DNA of 42,169 nucleotides. Source: Neobacillus dielmonensis (GTDB taxonomy: Bacteria > Bacillota > Bacilli > Bacillales > Cytobacillaceae). The notes beneath the pieces were generated by a model. That model saw only the letters and a program-made list of their open reading frames with translations. It was not told the origin of the DNA and searched no databases. The position numbers and the translations under genes are program-made. Of the stretch, positions 1-8,443 are shown in pieces; within the stretch, counting starts at the first letter, position 1; the number at the start of each line of letters is the position of its first letter. The stretch is from positions 1 through 42,169 of the forward strand of contig NZ_HG942038.1 of assembly GCF_000612665.1 (NCBI RefSeq), in the 5' to 3' direction.

Positions 1-17
1 ACCTTTCTCGACAATCT

Positions 18-48
18 GAGAGGCTAAACAGCCTCTTTTTTGTTTTTA
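18..48 (+). terminator. Terminator of a gene lying upstream of the window
   Basis: A GAGAGGC/GCCTCTT stem (18-24 with 31-37) with a six-base loop runs into a T-rich tract to about 48. The T-run is on the plus strand only, so it ends a plus-strand gene whose body lies left of the window. It does not serve the minus-strand gene that ends at 60. Confidence 0.8.
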
Positions 49-59
49 TTAGCAGAGTC

Positions 60-1457
60 CTAGATTAAAAAGATGGCTGCTATAGTTGTAACGATGAGGC
101 CAATGACTACTGGAAGCAGGTTTCTTCGGGCCAGTTCAAAGGGGTCCACATTACATATCGCTGCTGCGGGGATTAAAGCCCATGGGACGAGTGTTCCACC
201 GCCAACCCAGATCGCTGCGATTTGTCCCAATGCTGTCAAAGCTGCTGCTCCTTTACCAATTGCCACTGCAAACAGACTGGCAACCGAACCGGCTAGGGAA
301 ATTCCTGAGAACCCGGAACCATCTAATCCTGTTATAGCCCCTACTGCAGTCAAGGTTACAGCTCCGACGGTTTTGCTTAAGGGAACAATGTTGGCAAGAG
401 CGAGGCCTAAGTCATTTACGATGCCTTGGGATGCTTTTGGTAAGAAATCTCCAACAATTTTTGTGAATCCTGCATCGCCTAAATAAAAGAAGGCGGCAAT
501 GGGGATGACTGGTCCAAATACCTTAAAACCAAACTGAAAGCCTTCAATTAAAAAGTGGGTGGTTTTTTCCAATCCTTTACCCTTGTATCCGGCTAATGAT
601 ATTAGAAGTAAAATCAGGATAGAGGTACCACCTATTAAAGCAGTGGCATCACCACCAGTTAAATCTAACACGACCATTGTTGCGACGTCGGCTACATACA
701 GTATTGGAACCAGAATTGCGAAAAATCGTTGCTGGGATAGGGATAAAAGTGGAGGCGCGGCTTCAGATTCTTGTGAAACAGCTTGGGAAGTGGTATCGGC
801 AGGCAGAAGTCCTCGTTTCATATCTCTTCGCAGAAAGTAATAGGCAACTGTTGTTGTAACAATCCCCATGATAAATACTAAAGGTATGCTTGCGTGAATA
901 ACAGCATTAATGGGTATTCCTGCTGCGTCCGCCGTAAGCTTTGGTGCAGCCTGAATTACGAAATCACCGGATAATGCTATCCCATGGCCAAACAAGTTCA
1001 TTGCCATTGCAGCACCAAGAGCTGGAAGTCCTGCCCTAATTGCTGCCGGGAGAAGCACTGCCCCTAGCAAGGCAACAGCTGGTGAAGGCCAGAAAAACCA
1101 GGATATCACCATCATAAGTATACCAATCGTCCAATAAGCGAGTCCTGGATTTCGAATCAGTTTACGAAAAGGGGAAATCATGACATCATTAATCCCCGTC
1201 ACAGTTAAAGTATGGCTCATACCGACAATAATGGAGATGACCAGAATGGTAGATAGCAATTCTGTTATCGCATAACTAAAACTTGTAAAAATACTGGTAA
1301 CAGCATGGCTTAAACTGCCGGTGGCAGTAATAGCGATTAGGAAAATGCCAACGATACAAACAATGGTCGTATCTCTTCTCATGACCATGAAAGCAATAAT
1401 CAGAGCAATAAACACAACATATATCCAATGAAGAGCAGTTAACTCAACCAGCATCAT
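60..1457 (-). CDS. yhfA: YhfA-like polytopic membrane permease
   Basis: This 465-residue protein is almost entirely hydrophobic, with about 11-12 predicted membrane spans and a short charged cytoplasmic loop near residues 210-240. It resembles permeases of the ion-transporter superfamily and, by recollection and position near the hem genes, B. subtilis YhfA (about 463 residues). The substrate is unknown. Small-residue-rich stretches at about 340-400, such as TGLDGSGFSG, resemble the re-entrant loops of organic-anion transporters; this is inference. A strong AAAGGAGG ribosome site precedes two adjacent ATG codons. Spacing is 4 nt to the first and 7 nt to the second (at 1454), so the protein may start one residue later. 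It appears monocistronic. Confidence 0.7.
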   Translation of the reverse strand: MMLVELTALHWIYVVFIALIIAFMVMRRDTTIVCIVGIFLIAITATGSLSHAVTSIFTSFSYAITELLSTILVISIIVGMSHTLTVTGINDVMISPFRKLIRNPGLAYWTIGILMMVISWFFWPSPAVALLGAVLLPAAIRAGLPALGAAMAMNLFGHGIALSGDFVIQAAPKLTADAAGIPINAVIHASIPLVFIMGIVTTTVAYYFLRRDMKRGLLPADTTSQAVSQESEAAPPLLSLSQQRFFAILVPILYVADVATMVVLDLTGGDATALIGGTSILILLLISLAGYKGKGLEKTTHFLIEGFQFGFKVFGPVIPIAAFFYLGDAGFTKIVGDFLPKASQGIVNDLGLALANIVPLSKTVGAVTLTAVGAITGLDGSGFSGISLAGSVASLFAVAIGKGAAALTALGQIAAIWVGGGTLVPWALIPAAAICNVDPFELARRNLLPVVIGLIVTTIAAIFLI

Positions 1458-1511
1458 TTGACCTCCTTTCTATTTCCATAGGGAGTTAATTAGGTATCCG
1501 CCCTGATGGAT

Positions 1512-1540
1512 GTAATACAGAATATTAATGTATCCCTCAA
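1512..1540 (-). promoter_or_regulatory. Candidate sigma-A promoter for the YhfA-like gene
   Basis: On the minus strand TTGAGG (1535-1540) is separated by 17 bp from TATTAC (1512-1517), about 55 nt before the start codon. Each hexamer matches four of six consensus bases, so this is only a reasonable candidate. I see no gene in the rest of the 1458-1662 gap. Confidence 0.35.
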
Positions 1541-1662
1541 GTGGTGAAGGGAAAATTAAAAGCGGAAACAACTTTAAATTAAGCTATGTTAGAGACCAAA
1601 TCTGTATTTGTATACTAGTTAGTCGGAATAAAAATCTACGACTTACTTTAATTCAGCCTAGA

Positions 1663-1693
1663 ATAAAAAAGGAATGGACACTGGACCATTCCT
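1663..1693 (-). terminator. Terminator of the hmoB-like gene
   Basis: AGGAATGG (1670-1677) pairs with CCATTCCT (1686-1693) around an 8-base loop. Read on the minus strand it is followed by a run of six T. It lies just past the stop of the minus-strand gene ending at 1716. Confidence 0.85.
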
Positions 1694-1715
1694 CAACAGG
1701 TTGTGTAAAAACCCT

Positions 1716-2213
1716 TTATTCTTGTATTGTGTACTTCTGTATATAAGGGGAACTCTCAAATACGCTGGGCTGCTGGCTGTACCCCAGACCATTTTTGATT
1801 TTCTCAACCAATGGCGTATTGGACTTTTGCCATTTTTCGTAGAGTGTTTCTTTTTCCCAAATTGTTATTATCATGTAGGCTCTTGAAGATAATGGGCGGA
1901 GTGCCCTTAGTGTATATAAACCTGGTTCATTTCCGAACAGCCAGTTTTCAACCTTCAGTTGATACTCAAATAAGGGGCGTCCTTCGTCTGTAATAGGTAT
2001 ATGGTACATGACAACATATCCATTATCGACCAATTCCCCACGTGATTCAATGGCTTCATAACGTCTCGGTTGTTTAAAGACAGTTTCGCCAGCCGTTTCA
2101 TGGAATAGCAATGCACCGTCGGCTTTTGCCATCAACACCATCTTCTCCTCTGGATTTTTTTCCTTTACTCGTTTCAGAAATTCTATTGTTCCGGTGGTAA
2201 TATAAATGTTCAA
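1716..2213 (-). CDS. hmoB: HmoB (YhgC)-like haem monooxygenase-fold protein
   Basis: The 165-residue product matches the length and layout of B. subtilis HmoB (YhgC): an N-terminal lobe followed by an antibiotic-biosynthesis-monooxygenase (IsdG-like) ferredoxin fold at about 60-165. The conserved stretches ITDEGRPLFE and IITIWE are present, and the gene sits beside the haem genes as in B. subtilis. HmoB cleaves haem to release iron. The start is TTG, supported by AGGAGGG with a 7-nt spacing. Oddly, the positions I recall as HmoB Asn70 and His138 appear here as Tyr70 (next residue His71) and Lys138, so catalysis may be altered or lost. That comparison is from memory and needs an alignment. Confidence 0.75.
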   Translation of the reverse strand: MNIYITTGTIEFLKRVKEKNPEEKMVLMAKADGALLFHETAGETVFKQPRRYEAIESRGELVDNGYVVMYHIPITDEGRPLFEYQLKVENWLFGNEPGLYTLRALRPLSSRAYMIITIWEKETLYEKWQKSNTPLVEKIKNGLGYSQQPSVFESSPYIQKYTIQE

Positions 2214-2240
2214 TAATCTCCCTCCTAGAATTATTAATAG

Positions 2241-2256
2241 TGTACTCCAGAGTACA
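2241..2256. promoter_or_regulatory. Perfect dyad (operator-like) between hmoB and hemE
   Basis: TGTACTCCAGAGTACA is a perfect 7-bp inverted repeat with a 2-bp centre. It lies about 28 nt upstream of the hmoB TTG start, in the divergent hmoB/hemE region. On the minus strand a TTGCTT/TACTCT pair spaced 17 bp overlaps it, so a bound protein could block hmoB transcription. I do not recognise the regulator. Confidence 0.45.
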
Positions 2257-2296
2257 TGTTTTGTTTAGCTTAAGCAATCAGAAAATCGACTATTTT

Positions 2297-2323
2297 TTGA
2301 CAGTTAATAGCATTTACTATACA
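2297..2323 (+). promoter_or_regulatory. Candidate promoter of the hem operon
   Basis: A perfect TTGACA (2297-2302) is followed by TATACA (2318-2323) with a 15-bp spacer, slightly shorter than ideal. It would give a leader of roughly 105 nt before hemE. The very AT-rich sequence at 2360-2400 could hold another start point, so the assignment is tentative. Confidence 0.35.
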
Positions 2324-2436
2324 CAAATGTTTTAAATGGATATAGTGTAGACAGTCTATATAAAAATGAAGTTTTAAAAATTAAACTTTATATATTAAAA
2401 TGAAAATCAGATGTGTCTATGAAAGGGGCCAATGGA

Positions 2437-3486
2437 ATGAACAAACCGATAAATGAAACATTTTTAAAAGCAGCAAGAGGGGAGAAAACAGAGTACATAC
2501 CTGTTTGGTACATGCGGCAAGCTGGGCGGTCACAGCCGGAATATCGGGAAATAAAAGAAAAATATTCCCTATTTGAAATAACTCACCAGCCCGAGCTATG
2601 TGCTTATGTTACTCGGCTGCCAGTTGAAAACTATAATGTTGATGCTGCCATTTTATACAAAGATATCATGACTCCGCTTCCAGGTATGGGGATGCATGTG
2701 GAAATCAAAGGGGGAATAGGACCAGTTATTGAAAAGCCAATCCGTTCATTGGCAGATGTGGAGAAGCTGCAGGGACTCAATCCAGAAGAACATATTCCTT
2801 ATGTGCTGGAAACCATTAAACTGTTAACGGAAGAACAATTATCCGTACCTTTAATTGGCTTTTCCGGTGCACCTTTTACACTTGCTAGTTATATGATCGA
2901 AGGCGGCCCATCGAAAAACTATAATAAAACAAAAGCGTTTATGCACACGGAGCCAAAAGCTTGGTTTGCTTTAATGGAAAAGTTAGGGGATATGATTATT
3001 ACATATGTAAAAGCACAAATTGGCGCAGGTGCTAAAGCAATCCAAATTTTTGATTCCTGGGTCGGTGCGTTAAATGTTGAAGATTATCGCTATTTCATTA
3101 AGCCTGTCATGAATCGAATTTTTTCTTCTTTGAGAGAAGAAAAGGTACCGCTGATTATGTTCGGCGTTGGAGCTAGTCATCTGGCGCTGGAATGGAATGA
3201 CCTACCACTTGATGTCGTGGGGTTAGACTGGCGCCTCCCAATCCGTCAGGCTAGGGAGATGGGAATTCAAAAAACAGTTCAAGGAAATCTTGACCCAGCC
3301 ATTTTAATGGCACCTTGGGAGGTCATTGAGCAGAAGGCAAAAGCGATTTTGGACCAAGGAATGGAACAGAGCGGCTATATCTTTAACCTAGGTCATGGTG
3401 TTTTCCCGTCGGTTAACCCCGAGACGTTAAGAAGGTTAACATCGTTTATCCACGAATATTCAGCTTCTAAACTGAGCCAATTCTAA
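2437..3486 (+). CDS. hemE: Uroporphyrinogen III decarboxylase HemE
   Basis: HemE removes four acetate carboxyls from uroporphyrinogen III to give coproporphyrinogen III in the cytoplasm. The 349-residue product has the family signature [14 protein letters not shown] at 24-37 (substrate-binding Arg27 and Arg31) and the key Asp76 in [27 protein letters not shown] and FNLGHG are also intact. I chose the ATG at 2437 because AAAGGGG precedes it by about 8 nt and the protein then begins like B. subtilis HemE; an upstream in-frame ATG at 2413 would add eight unrelated residues. It is the first gene of hemE-hemH-hemY, with no terminator visible between the genes. Confidence 0.97.
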   Translation: MNKPINETFLKAARGEKTEYIPVWYMRQAGRSQPEYREIKEKYSLFEITHQPELCAYVTRLPVENYNVDAAILYKDIMTPLPGMGMHVEIKGGIGPVIEKPIRSLADVEKLQGLNPEEHIPYVLETIKLLTEEQLSVPLIGFSGAPFTLASYMIEGGPSKNYNKTKAFMHTEPKAWFALMEKLGDMIITYVKAQIGAGAKAIQIFDSWVGALNVEDYRYFIKPVMNRIFSSLREEKVPLIMFGVGASHLALEWNDLPLDVVGLDWRLPIRQAREMGIQKTVQGNLDPAILMAPWEVIEQKAKAILDQGMEQSGYIFNLGHGVFPSVNPETLRRLTSFIHEYSASKLSQF

Positions 3487-3605
3487 TTCTTTTTAAGGCT
3501 TTAAGTTGGCGGACAGGCACATTTTTTGGCACAATAAAGTGAAACTATTTATTGGGTTTACCTGCTGATAGTTCTGCAGAAAGAGTAAAAGATGAGGTGC
3601 AATAG

Positions 3606-4538
3606 ATGACAAAAAAGAAAATGGGGCTGCTTGTTATGGCATATGGCACTCCCTATACAGCTGATGATATTGAACGATATTACACACATATTCGGCATGG
3701 CCGCAAGCCAACACCCGAAATGATTGACGACTTGCGGAATCGATATGAAGCCATTGGGGGAATATCCCCTCTTGCAAAGATCACGCTAGAACAGGCTGAA
3801 AAACTAGAGAAGCATCTCAATACAATTCAATCGGAAATAGAATTTAAAACTTACCTAGGATTAAAACATATTGAGCCATTTATTGAAGATGCTGTTGGGC
3901 AGATGATTAACGATGGACTACAAGAGGCAGTAAGTATCGTGCTTGCTCCACACTATTCGACCTTTAGCATTAAGTCATATAATAGCAGAGCTTCAGAGGA
4001 AGCTGAAAAATTAGGCGGACTTTCCATCAAATCTATTGACAGTTGGTATAGGGAACCAAAGTTTATCCAATACTGGTCTGATCAAATAAAACAAATTTTT
4101 GAAGGAATGCCTACAGAGGAAAAGGAAAATTCTGTTCTGATTGTATCGGCTCATAGCCTTCCTGAAAAGATCCTCCAGTTAGGTGACCCGTATCCAGAGC
4201 AACTGAAAGAAACAGCCGATTTGATCGCGCAACAAGCAGGTGTGAAAAATTATTGCATCGGCTGGCAGAGTGCTGGGAATACACCCGATCCATGGCTGGG
4301 ACCTGATGTTCAGGACTTAACTAGAGACTTATATCAAGAGCATCATTATAAAGCATTTGTATATGCTCCTGTCGGTTTCGTTTGTGACCATTTAGAGGTT
4401 CTTTATGATAATGATGTAGAGTGTAAGACAGTTACTGTAGAATTAGGGGTCAGCTACTATCGCCCAGAAATGCCTAACGCAAAGGATTCATTTATTGAAG
4501 CCTTATCGACGGTGGTTCTCAAAAAGGCAGCGGAATAA
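3606..4538 (+). CDS. hemH: Coproporphyrin III ferrochelatase HemH (CpfC)
   Basis: This 310-residue enzyme inserts ferrous iron into coproporphyrin III, forming coprohaem in the coproporphyrin-dependent pathway of Gram-positive bacteria. The metal-site residues fall exactly where expected for the B. subtilis enzyme: His183 in SAHSLPEKI and Glu264 in CDHLEVLYD. The N-terminal [10 protein letters not shown] and the loop AIGGISPL are typical. It follows hemE after 119 nt without an obvious terminator, has a GAGGTG ribosome site, and lies 37 nt ahead of the hemY start. The last haem-pathway enzyme, HemQ/ChdC, is not in this window. Confidence 0.97.
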   Translation: MTKKKMGLLVMAYGTPYTADDIERYYTHIRHGRKPTPEMIDDLRNRYEAIGGISPLAKITLEQAEKLEKHLNTIQSEIEFKTYLGLKHIEPFIEDAVGQMINDGLQEAVSIVLAPHYSTFSIKSYNSRASEEAEKLGGLSIKSIDSWYREPKFIQYWSDQIKQIFEGMPTEEKENSVLIVSAHSLPEKILQLGDPYPEQLKETADLIAQQAGVKNYCIGWQSAGNTPDPWLGPDVQDLTRDLYQEHHYKAFVYAPVGFVCDHLEVLYDNDVECKTVTVELGVSYYRPEMPNAKDSFIEALSTVVLKKAAE

Positions 4539-4575
4539 AAGAGGAGCGCAATATTATTGGAAGAAGGTTAGTACC

Positions 4576-5997
4576 GTGGCAGAACAAAAGCAAAAGGTTG
4601 TTATTATTGGCGGAGGAATTTCCGGACTAACAGCCGCGTACTACTTGCAGAAATCAATAAGTGCCGATCGCCTTCCCATTGAAGTTCAACTTATAGAGGC
4701 ATCACACCGACTCGGGGGTAAAATGCAAACTGTTAATCGAGACGGTTTTATCATAGAGCGAGGCCCTGATTCCTTTTTAGCAAGAAAAACCAGTATCATA
4801 AAACTGGCAAAAGAAGTTGGGATGGAGGATAAGCTAGTCCCAAATTCCACGGGTAAGTCATTTGTTTTAGTCAATGAGGAGCTATATCCCATCCCTGGCG
4901 GGGCTATGATGGGAATTCCTACGGAAATAGGGCCGTTTATCACTACCGGCCTTATTTCTATTCCCGGTAAATTAAGAGCAGCAGCCGATTTAATTTTGCC
5001 CCGTTCGGAAAGTGGGAAAGACCAATCGCTAGGGGGATTTTTTAGAAGAAGATTAGGAGACGAGCTGGTTGACAATTTAATTGAACCATTGTTATCAGGT
5101 ATATATGCAGGTGATATAGACCAGTTAAGCCTTCAGTCCACCTTTCCACAGTTTTATGAGGTAGAGCAAAAATATAGAAGCTTAATTATGGGGATGAAGA
5201 AATCAGCACCACCTAAGCCAAAAGTAATAAAGGAAAATAAAACTGGTGGGTTCTTGACATTTAAGACGGGGCTTCAATCTTTTGCGGAAGCAATTGAGGT
5301 AAAACTGGCACATCAATCAATCTTAAAAGGACATCGTGTTGAAAAAATAAGCAGAGTGAATCGCCAATATGAGATTTACTTAAATAACGGGGAAGTCTTG
5401 GCAGCAGATAGTATTATCGCAGCAACCCCGCATAAAGTAACTCAGGCGATGTTCTCGGATTATTCGTTTTTCGACCCTTTTAAATCTGTCCCATCCACAT
5501 CCGTTGCTACTGTGGCACTGGCTTTTCCAGAGAAAGCAATTAAGAAGGACATAGATGGTACAGGGTTTGTCGTATCCCGACATAATGACTACTCTATTAC
5601 CGCTTGTACATGGACACACAAGAAATGGATTCACTCCGCTCCGAAAGGAAAAGTCCTGCTCCGTTGTTATGTCGGGAAAGCCGGGGACGAGACCATTGTC
5701 GACCTGTCGGATGATCAAATTGTAAAAATTGTTCTTGATGACCTGAAAAAAACGATGGATATTACCATGAATCCGGATTTTTTCATTGTTTCACGCTGGA
5801 AAAATGCCATGCCTCAATATACGGTGGGACATAAGCAGCGATTGGCTAAAATTTTGGAACAGATGAAAAAGGAGTTACCCGGTGTCTATTTAGCAGGCTC
5901 TTCCTATGGCGGCGTTGGAGTCCCCGATTGTATTAATCAGGGGGAAGCGGCGGTTAAACAAGTTTTGGATTTTTTGAAAGAAGCTGTTCAATCGTAG
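4576..5997 (+). CDS. hemY: Coproporphyrinogen III oxidase HemY (CgoX)
   Basis: This FAD enzyme oxidises coproporphyrinogen III to coproporphyrin III, supplying HemH. The 473-residue protein starts with the dinucleotide-binding motif VVIIGGGISGL at 8-18. It continues with a second FAD-binding stretch, RLGGKMQTV, and the family motif IIERGPDSFL. The C-terminal GVGVPDCINQG region closes the flavin site. The start is GTG at 4576 with an AGAAGG ribosome site; an in-frame ATG at 4495 would overlap hemH and add 27 residues absent from relatives. It is the last gene of the operon, and its stop codon lies in the loop of the following terminator. Confidence 0.96.
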   Translation: MAEQKQKVVIIGGGISGLTAAYYLQKSISADRLPIEVQLIEASHRLGGKMQTVNRDGFIIERGPDSFLARKTSIIKLAKEVGMEDKLVPNSTGKSFVLVNEELYPIPGGAMMGIPTEIGPFITTGLISIPGKLRAAADLILPRSESGKDQSLGGFFRRRLGDELVDNLIEPLLSGIYAGDIDQLSLQSTFPQFYEVEQKYRSLIMGMKKSAPPKPKVIKENKTGGFLTFKTGLQSFAEAIEVKLAHQSILKGHRVEKISRVNRQYEIYLNNGEVLAADSIIAATPHKVTQAMFSDYSFFDPFKSVPSTSVATVALAFPEKAIKKDIDGTGFVVSRHNDYSITACTWTHKKWIHSAPKGKVLLRCYVGKAGDETIVDLSDDQIVKIVLDDLKKTMDITMNPDFFIVSRWKNAMPQYTVGHKQRLAKILEQMKKELPGVYLAGSSYGGVGVPDCINQGEAAVKQVLDFLKEAVQS

Positions 5998-6009
5998 CAG
6001 CTTCTTTTT
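5980..6009 (+). terminator. Terminator of the hem operon, overlapping the hemY stop
   Basis: GAAGCTG (5980-5986) pairs with CAGCTTC (5998-6004), followed by five T. The loop contains the TAG stop of hemY, so ribosomes reaching the stop cover the hairpin. Confidence 0.85.
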
Positions 6010-6025
6010 CGTGATTTGATTTTAC

Positions 6026-6054
6026 TTGTAATCATGTTAGAAAGGGAGTATACT
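6026..6054 (+). promoter_or_regulatory. Promoter of yhgE
   Basis: TTGTAA (6026-6031), a 17-bp spacer and TATACT (6049-6054) form a good sigma-A promoter just past the hem terminator. Transcription would start near 6061, leaving a leader of about 130 nt. Confidence 0.6.
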
Positions 6055-6070
6055 CATTTAGTGTTGGAAT

Positions 6071-6093
6071 TGACTGAAATGTTCATTTGGTCA
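6071..6093. promoter_or_regulatory. Operator-like dyad downstream of the yhgE promoter
   Basis: An imperfect 23-bp inverted repeat with outer arms TGAC and GTCA starts about 10 bp after the predicted transcription start. A second pair, GTTCAT (6081-6086) and ATGAAC (about 6101-6106), overlaps it. In B. subtilis the TetR-type gene yhgD precedes yhgE; here no regulator gene is present, yet an operator-sized dyad remains. The binding protein is inferred, not shown. Confidence 0.4.
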
Positions 6094-6190
6094 TTTGAGG
6101 ATGAACCTGTTGGTAGTCCTTTGTTTTTTTTTTGCGAAAAAATGACTGTATGAACAAATTAGTCAATAATTTATAAAGGAGGCATCCGAG

Positions 6191-8344
6191 GTGAAAAACG
6201 TTTTATTAAAGGAAGAACTTTCAACGATTTTCAGCAACAAGAAAATCCTAATTCCCATCCTCGCTGTGTTATTTATTCCTGTCTTGTATGCTGGAATGTT
6301 TTTATGGGCCTTTTGGGATCCGTATGCTAAACTCGATCAGCTGCCGGTTGCCATTGTCAATGAAGATAAAGGGGCGGCAATGGATGGGCAGCAATTGGAA
6401 CTGGGAAACGACCTCGTTAAAAAGTTAACCAAGAGTGATCAATTTAAGTTCCAAACGGTATCCAAGAAAGAGGGATACAAACAGCTTAACAATCAAAAAT
6501 ATTACATGTTAATAGAAATACCAAAAGATTTTTCAGAAAATGCTACCACTTTGTTGGACAATAATCCGAAAAAGCTAGAACTTCTTTATGTACCTAACGA
6601 AAGCTTTAACTTCCTTTCAGGACAAATTGGCGGAACAGCGGCTGAAAAAATAAAAACAGCTGTTGCAGAACAAGTGACTAAAACCTATGCTGAAACCATG
6701 TTTGATAAAGTAACTGACCTTGCCGAGGGGATCGGCCAAGCAAGTGATGGTGCAGGAGAGTTAAGTTCTGGAGCGGTAGAATTAGCGGATGGCTCCAAGG
6801 ACTTAAACGATGGCCTGGCCACCCTTGCTGAGAAATCAATCGAATTTAATCAAGGGGTTAAGCAAGCTTCTTCTGGCACACAGCAGCTGTCTTCCGGTTC
6901 GGATGAGCTAAAAACTGGTTTAGAAAAAGCTGATTCCAGTATGCCAAAGCTAATTAATGGGACTAACCAGGTATATGCTGGAACCGAACAGATGAAAACA
7001 ACCCTGCCCGCTGAAATAGCAAAAGGGATTAACAATCAAATGGCAGGAAGTGTTACCGAACTAAATACTGGAATTAATGATTTTAAAACGCAATTATCTG
7101 ATACATTAATATCCGAAATGGCGGATAGCATGATTCTACAGCAGACGAGCACAATGGATCAACTGGCCGCAGCTTTAAAAAATTATGGTGTAAATGAACA
7201 AATTGTAGACGGAGTTATTGCAGGGGCCAAGGCAAAAATACCTGCTAAAGAAGTAGTAGAGCAGCAAATATCAACTGAATTAGCCCCCCAATTGAATGGT
7301 GCGTTTGGCCAATTCCAGACCGCTGTTAATCAAAAATTAGGTAGTTCAACAAGTGGACTTGAGCAGAAGTTGGCAAGTCAAACGAATCCATATTTTGATA
7401 AATTGATAGCAGGAATTAGTGCAGTAAACGATGGCCAAAAAGAGCTGCAGCAGGGTGTTCACCAATTATATCTGGGCTCTCAAAGCTTAACTAATGGTGC
7501 AAATGATTTAACATCAGGTATGGATAAGCTGGCGAGTGGTGCAGATCAATTAACTAATGGTTCTAATCAGTTAGCAGAAGGCTCTAATCAATTGGCGGAC
7601 GGAACAACAAAAATTTCTGACGGAGCCAAGGAATTAGCTGATAAATTAGCTGATGGCGCCAATGAAGCCTCCAAAGTCAATGCGAATGATAAAACCTATG
7701 ATATGATGTCTAAACCGGTCAAACTTGATACAGAAAGTGTGAATCATGTGCCAAACTACGGAACAGGATTTACGCCATACTTCCTGTCACTAGGCTTGTT
7801 TGTCGGTGCATTGATTTTATCCATTGTTTTCCCAATTGCAGAACCTGTAATAAAGCCAGCGAACGGATTGAACTGGTTCGTAAGCAAGTTTTCAATTCTT
7901 GCCGTTATGGGGATTATTCAAGCATTGTTGGCAGATGCCATCATATTAACCGCCTTGGATCTTCAGGTTCAAAGTGTACCTAGATTTATCTTGTTTACCA
8001 TTTTCACAAGTTTAACGTTTGTGACATTAATTCAATTGCTTGTGACAGCTCTAAAAGATGTAGGACGGTTCATCGCCATCTTAATATTGATTTTCCAATT
8101 AACTACAAGCGCCGGAACCTTCCCGCTTGAAACGATTCCTAACTTCTTGCAGCATTTCAATGCCCTACTGCCAATGACATATACAGTAAGAGGTTTCAAA
8201 GCAGTTGTTTCAAGTGGTGATTTCAGCTATATGTGGCATAACACATCCATATTGGTTGGATACATCGTTATTTTTGCCATTTGTACAATAAGCTTTTTAA
8301 CAATAAAATTCAAATCAAGCTATAACAAGCCCATTGAAAATTAA
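6191..8344 (+). CDS. yhgE: YhgE/Pip-family membrane protein
   Basis: The 717-residue product has one N-terminal membrane span (about 20-42), a large extracytoplasmic segment, and about five C-terminal spans (from about 525) of ABC-2-permease type. Residues about 180-500 are full of short repeats of the form LxxGxxxLxxG (for example LADGSKDLNDG and LTSGMDKLASG), as expected of an extended coiled rod. Relatives include the lactococcal phage-infection protein Pip and B. subtilis YhgE; type VII secretion EsaA has a similar layout. The molecular function is not established. The start is GTG at 6191 with a perfect AAAGGAGG eight bases upstream. It is transcribed alone between two terminators. Confidence 0.9.
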   Translation: MKNVLLKEELSTIFSNKKILIPILAVLFIPVLYAGMFLWAFWDPYAKLDQLPVAIVNEDKGAAMDGQQLELGNDLVKKLTKSDQFKFQTVSKKEGYKQLNNQKYYMLIEIPKDFSENATTLLDNNPKKLELLYVPNESFNFLSGQIGGTAAEKIKTAVAEQVTKTYAETMFDKVTDLAEGIGQASDGAGELSSGAVELADGSKDLNDGLATLAEKSIEFNQGVKQASSGTQQLSSGSDELKTGLEKADSSMPKLINGTNQVYAGTEQMKTTLPAEIAKGINNQMAGSVTELNTGINDFKTQLSDTLISEMADSMILQQTSTMDQLAAALKNYGVNEQIVDGVIAGAKAKIPAKEVVEQQISTELAPQLNGAFGQFQTAVNQKLGSSTSGLEQKLASQTNPYFDKLIAGISAVNDGQKELQQGVHQLYLGSQSLTNGANDLTSGMDKLASGADQLTNGSNQLAEGSNQLADGTTKISDGAKELADKLADGANEASKVNANDKTYDMMSKPVKLDTESVNHVPNYGTGFTPYFLSLGLFVGALILSIVFPIAEPVIKPANGLNWFVSKFSILAVMGIIQALLADAIILTALDLQVQSVPRFILFTIFTSLTFVTLIQLLVTALKDVGRFIAILILIFQLTTSAGTFPLETIPNFLQHFNALLPMTYTVRGFKAVVSSGDFSYMWHNTSILVGYIVIFAICTISFLTIKFKSSYNKPIEN

Positions 8345-8354
8345 AATAACAATG

Positions 8355-8383
8355 AAACCAGTCTAATTTATAGGCTGGTTTTT
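8355..8383 (+). terminator. Terminator of yhgE
   Basis: A 10-bp stem AAACCAGTCT/AGGCTGGTTT (8355-8364 with 8372-8381) with a 7-base loop ends in five T. Confidence 0.85.
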
Positions 8384-8443
8384 ACTGTTTTCTGTATAAT
8401 AGCGTATATTATAGATAGGACATTAAGATTTGGAGGAATGGGT

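Noticed and set aside
73..486. Plus-strand frame opposite the yhfA-like gene
   Set aside because: It is a shadow of the membrane-protein gene on the other strand, with Pro/Ala-rich translation and no ribosome site.
3487..3605. Regulatory structure between hemE and hemH
   Set aside because: Only weak short pairings are visible; there is no T-run and no recognisable riboswitch, so it is treated as an ordinary operon spacer.
6720..7680. Internal repeats within yhgE suggesting a tandem DNA repeat
   Set aside because: The similarity is at protein level (LxxG heptad-like repeats of the YhgE/Pip rod); the DNA copies differ too much to be a repeat array.
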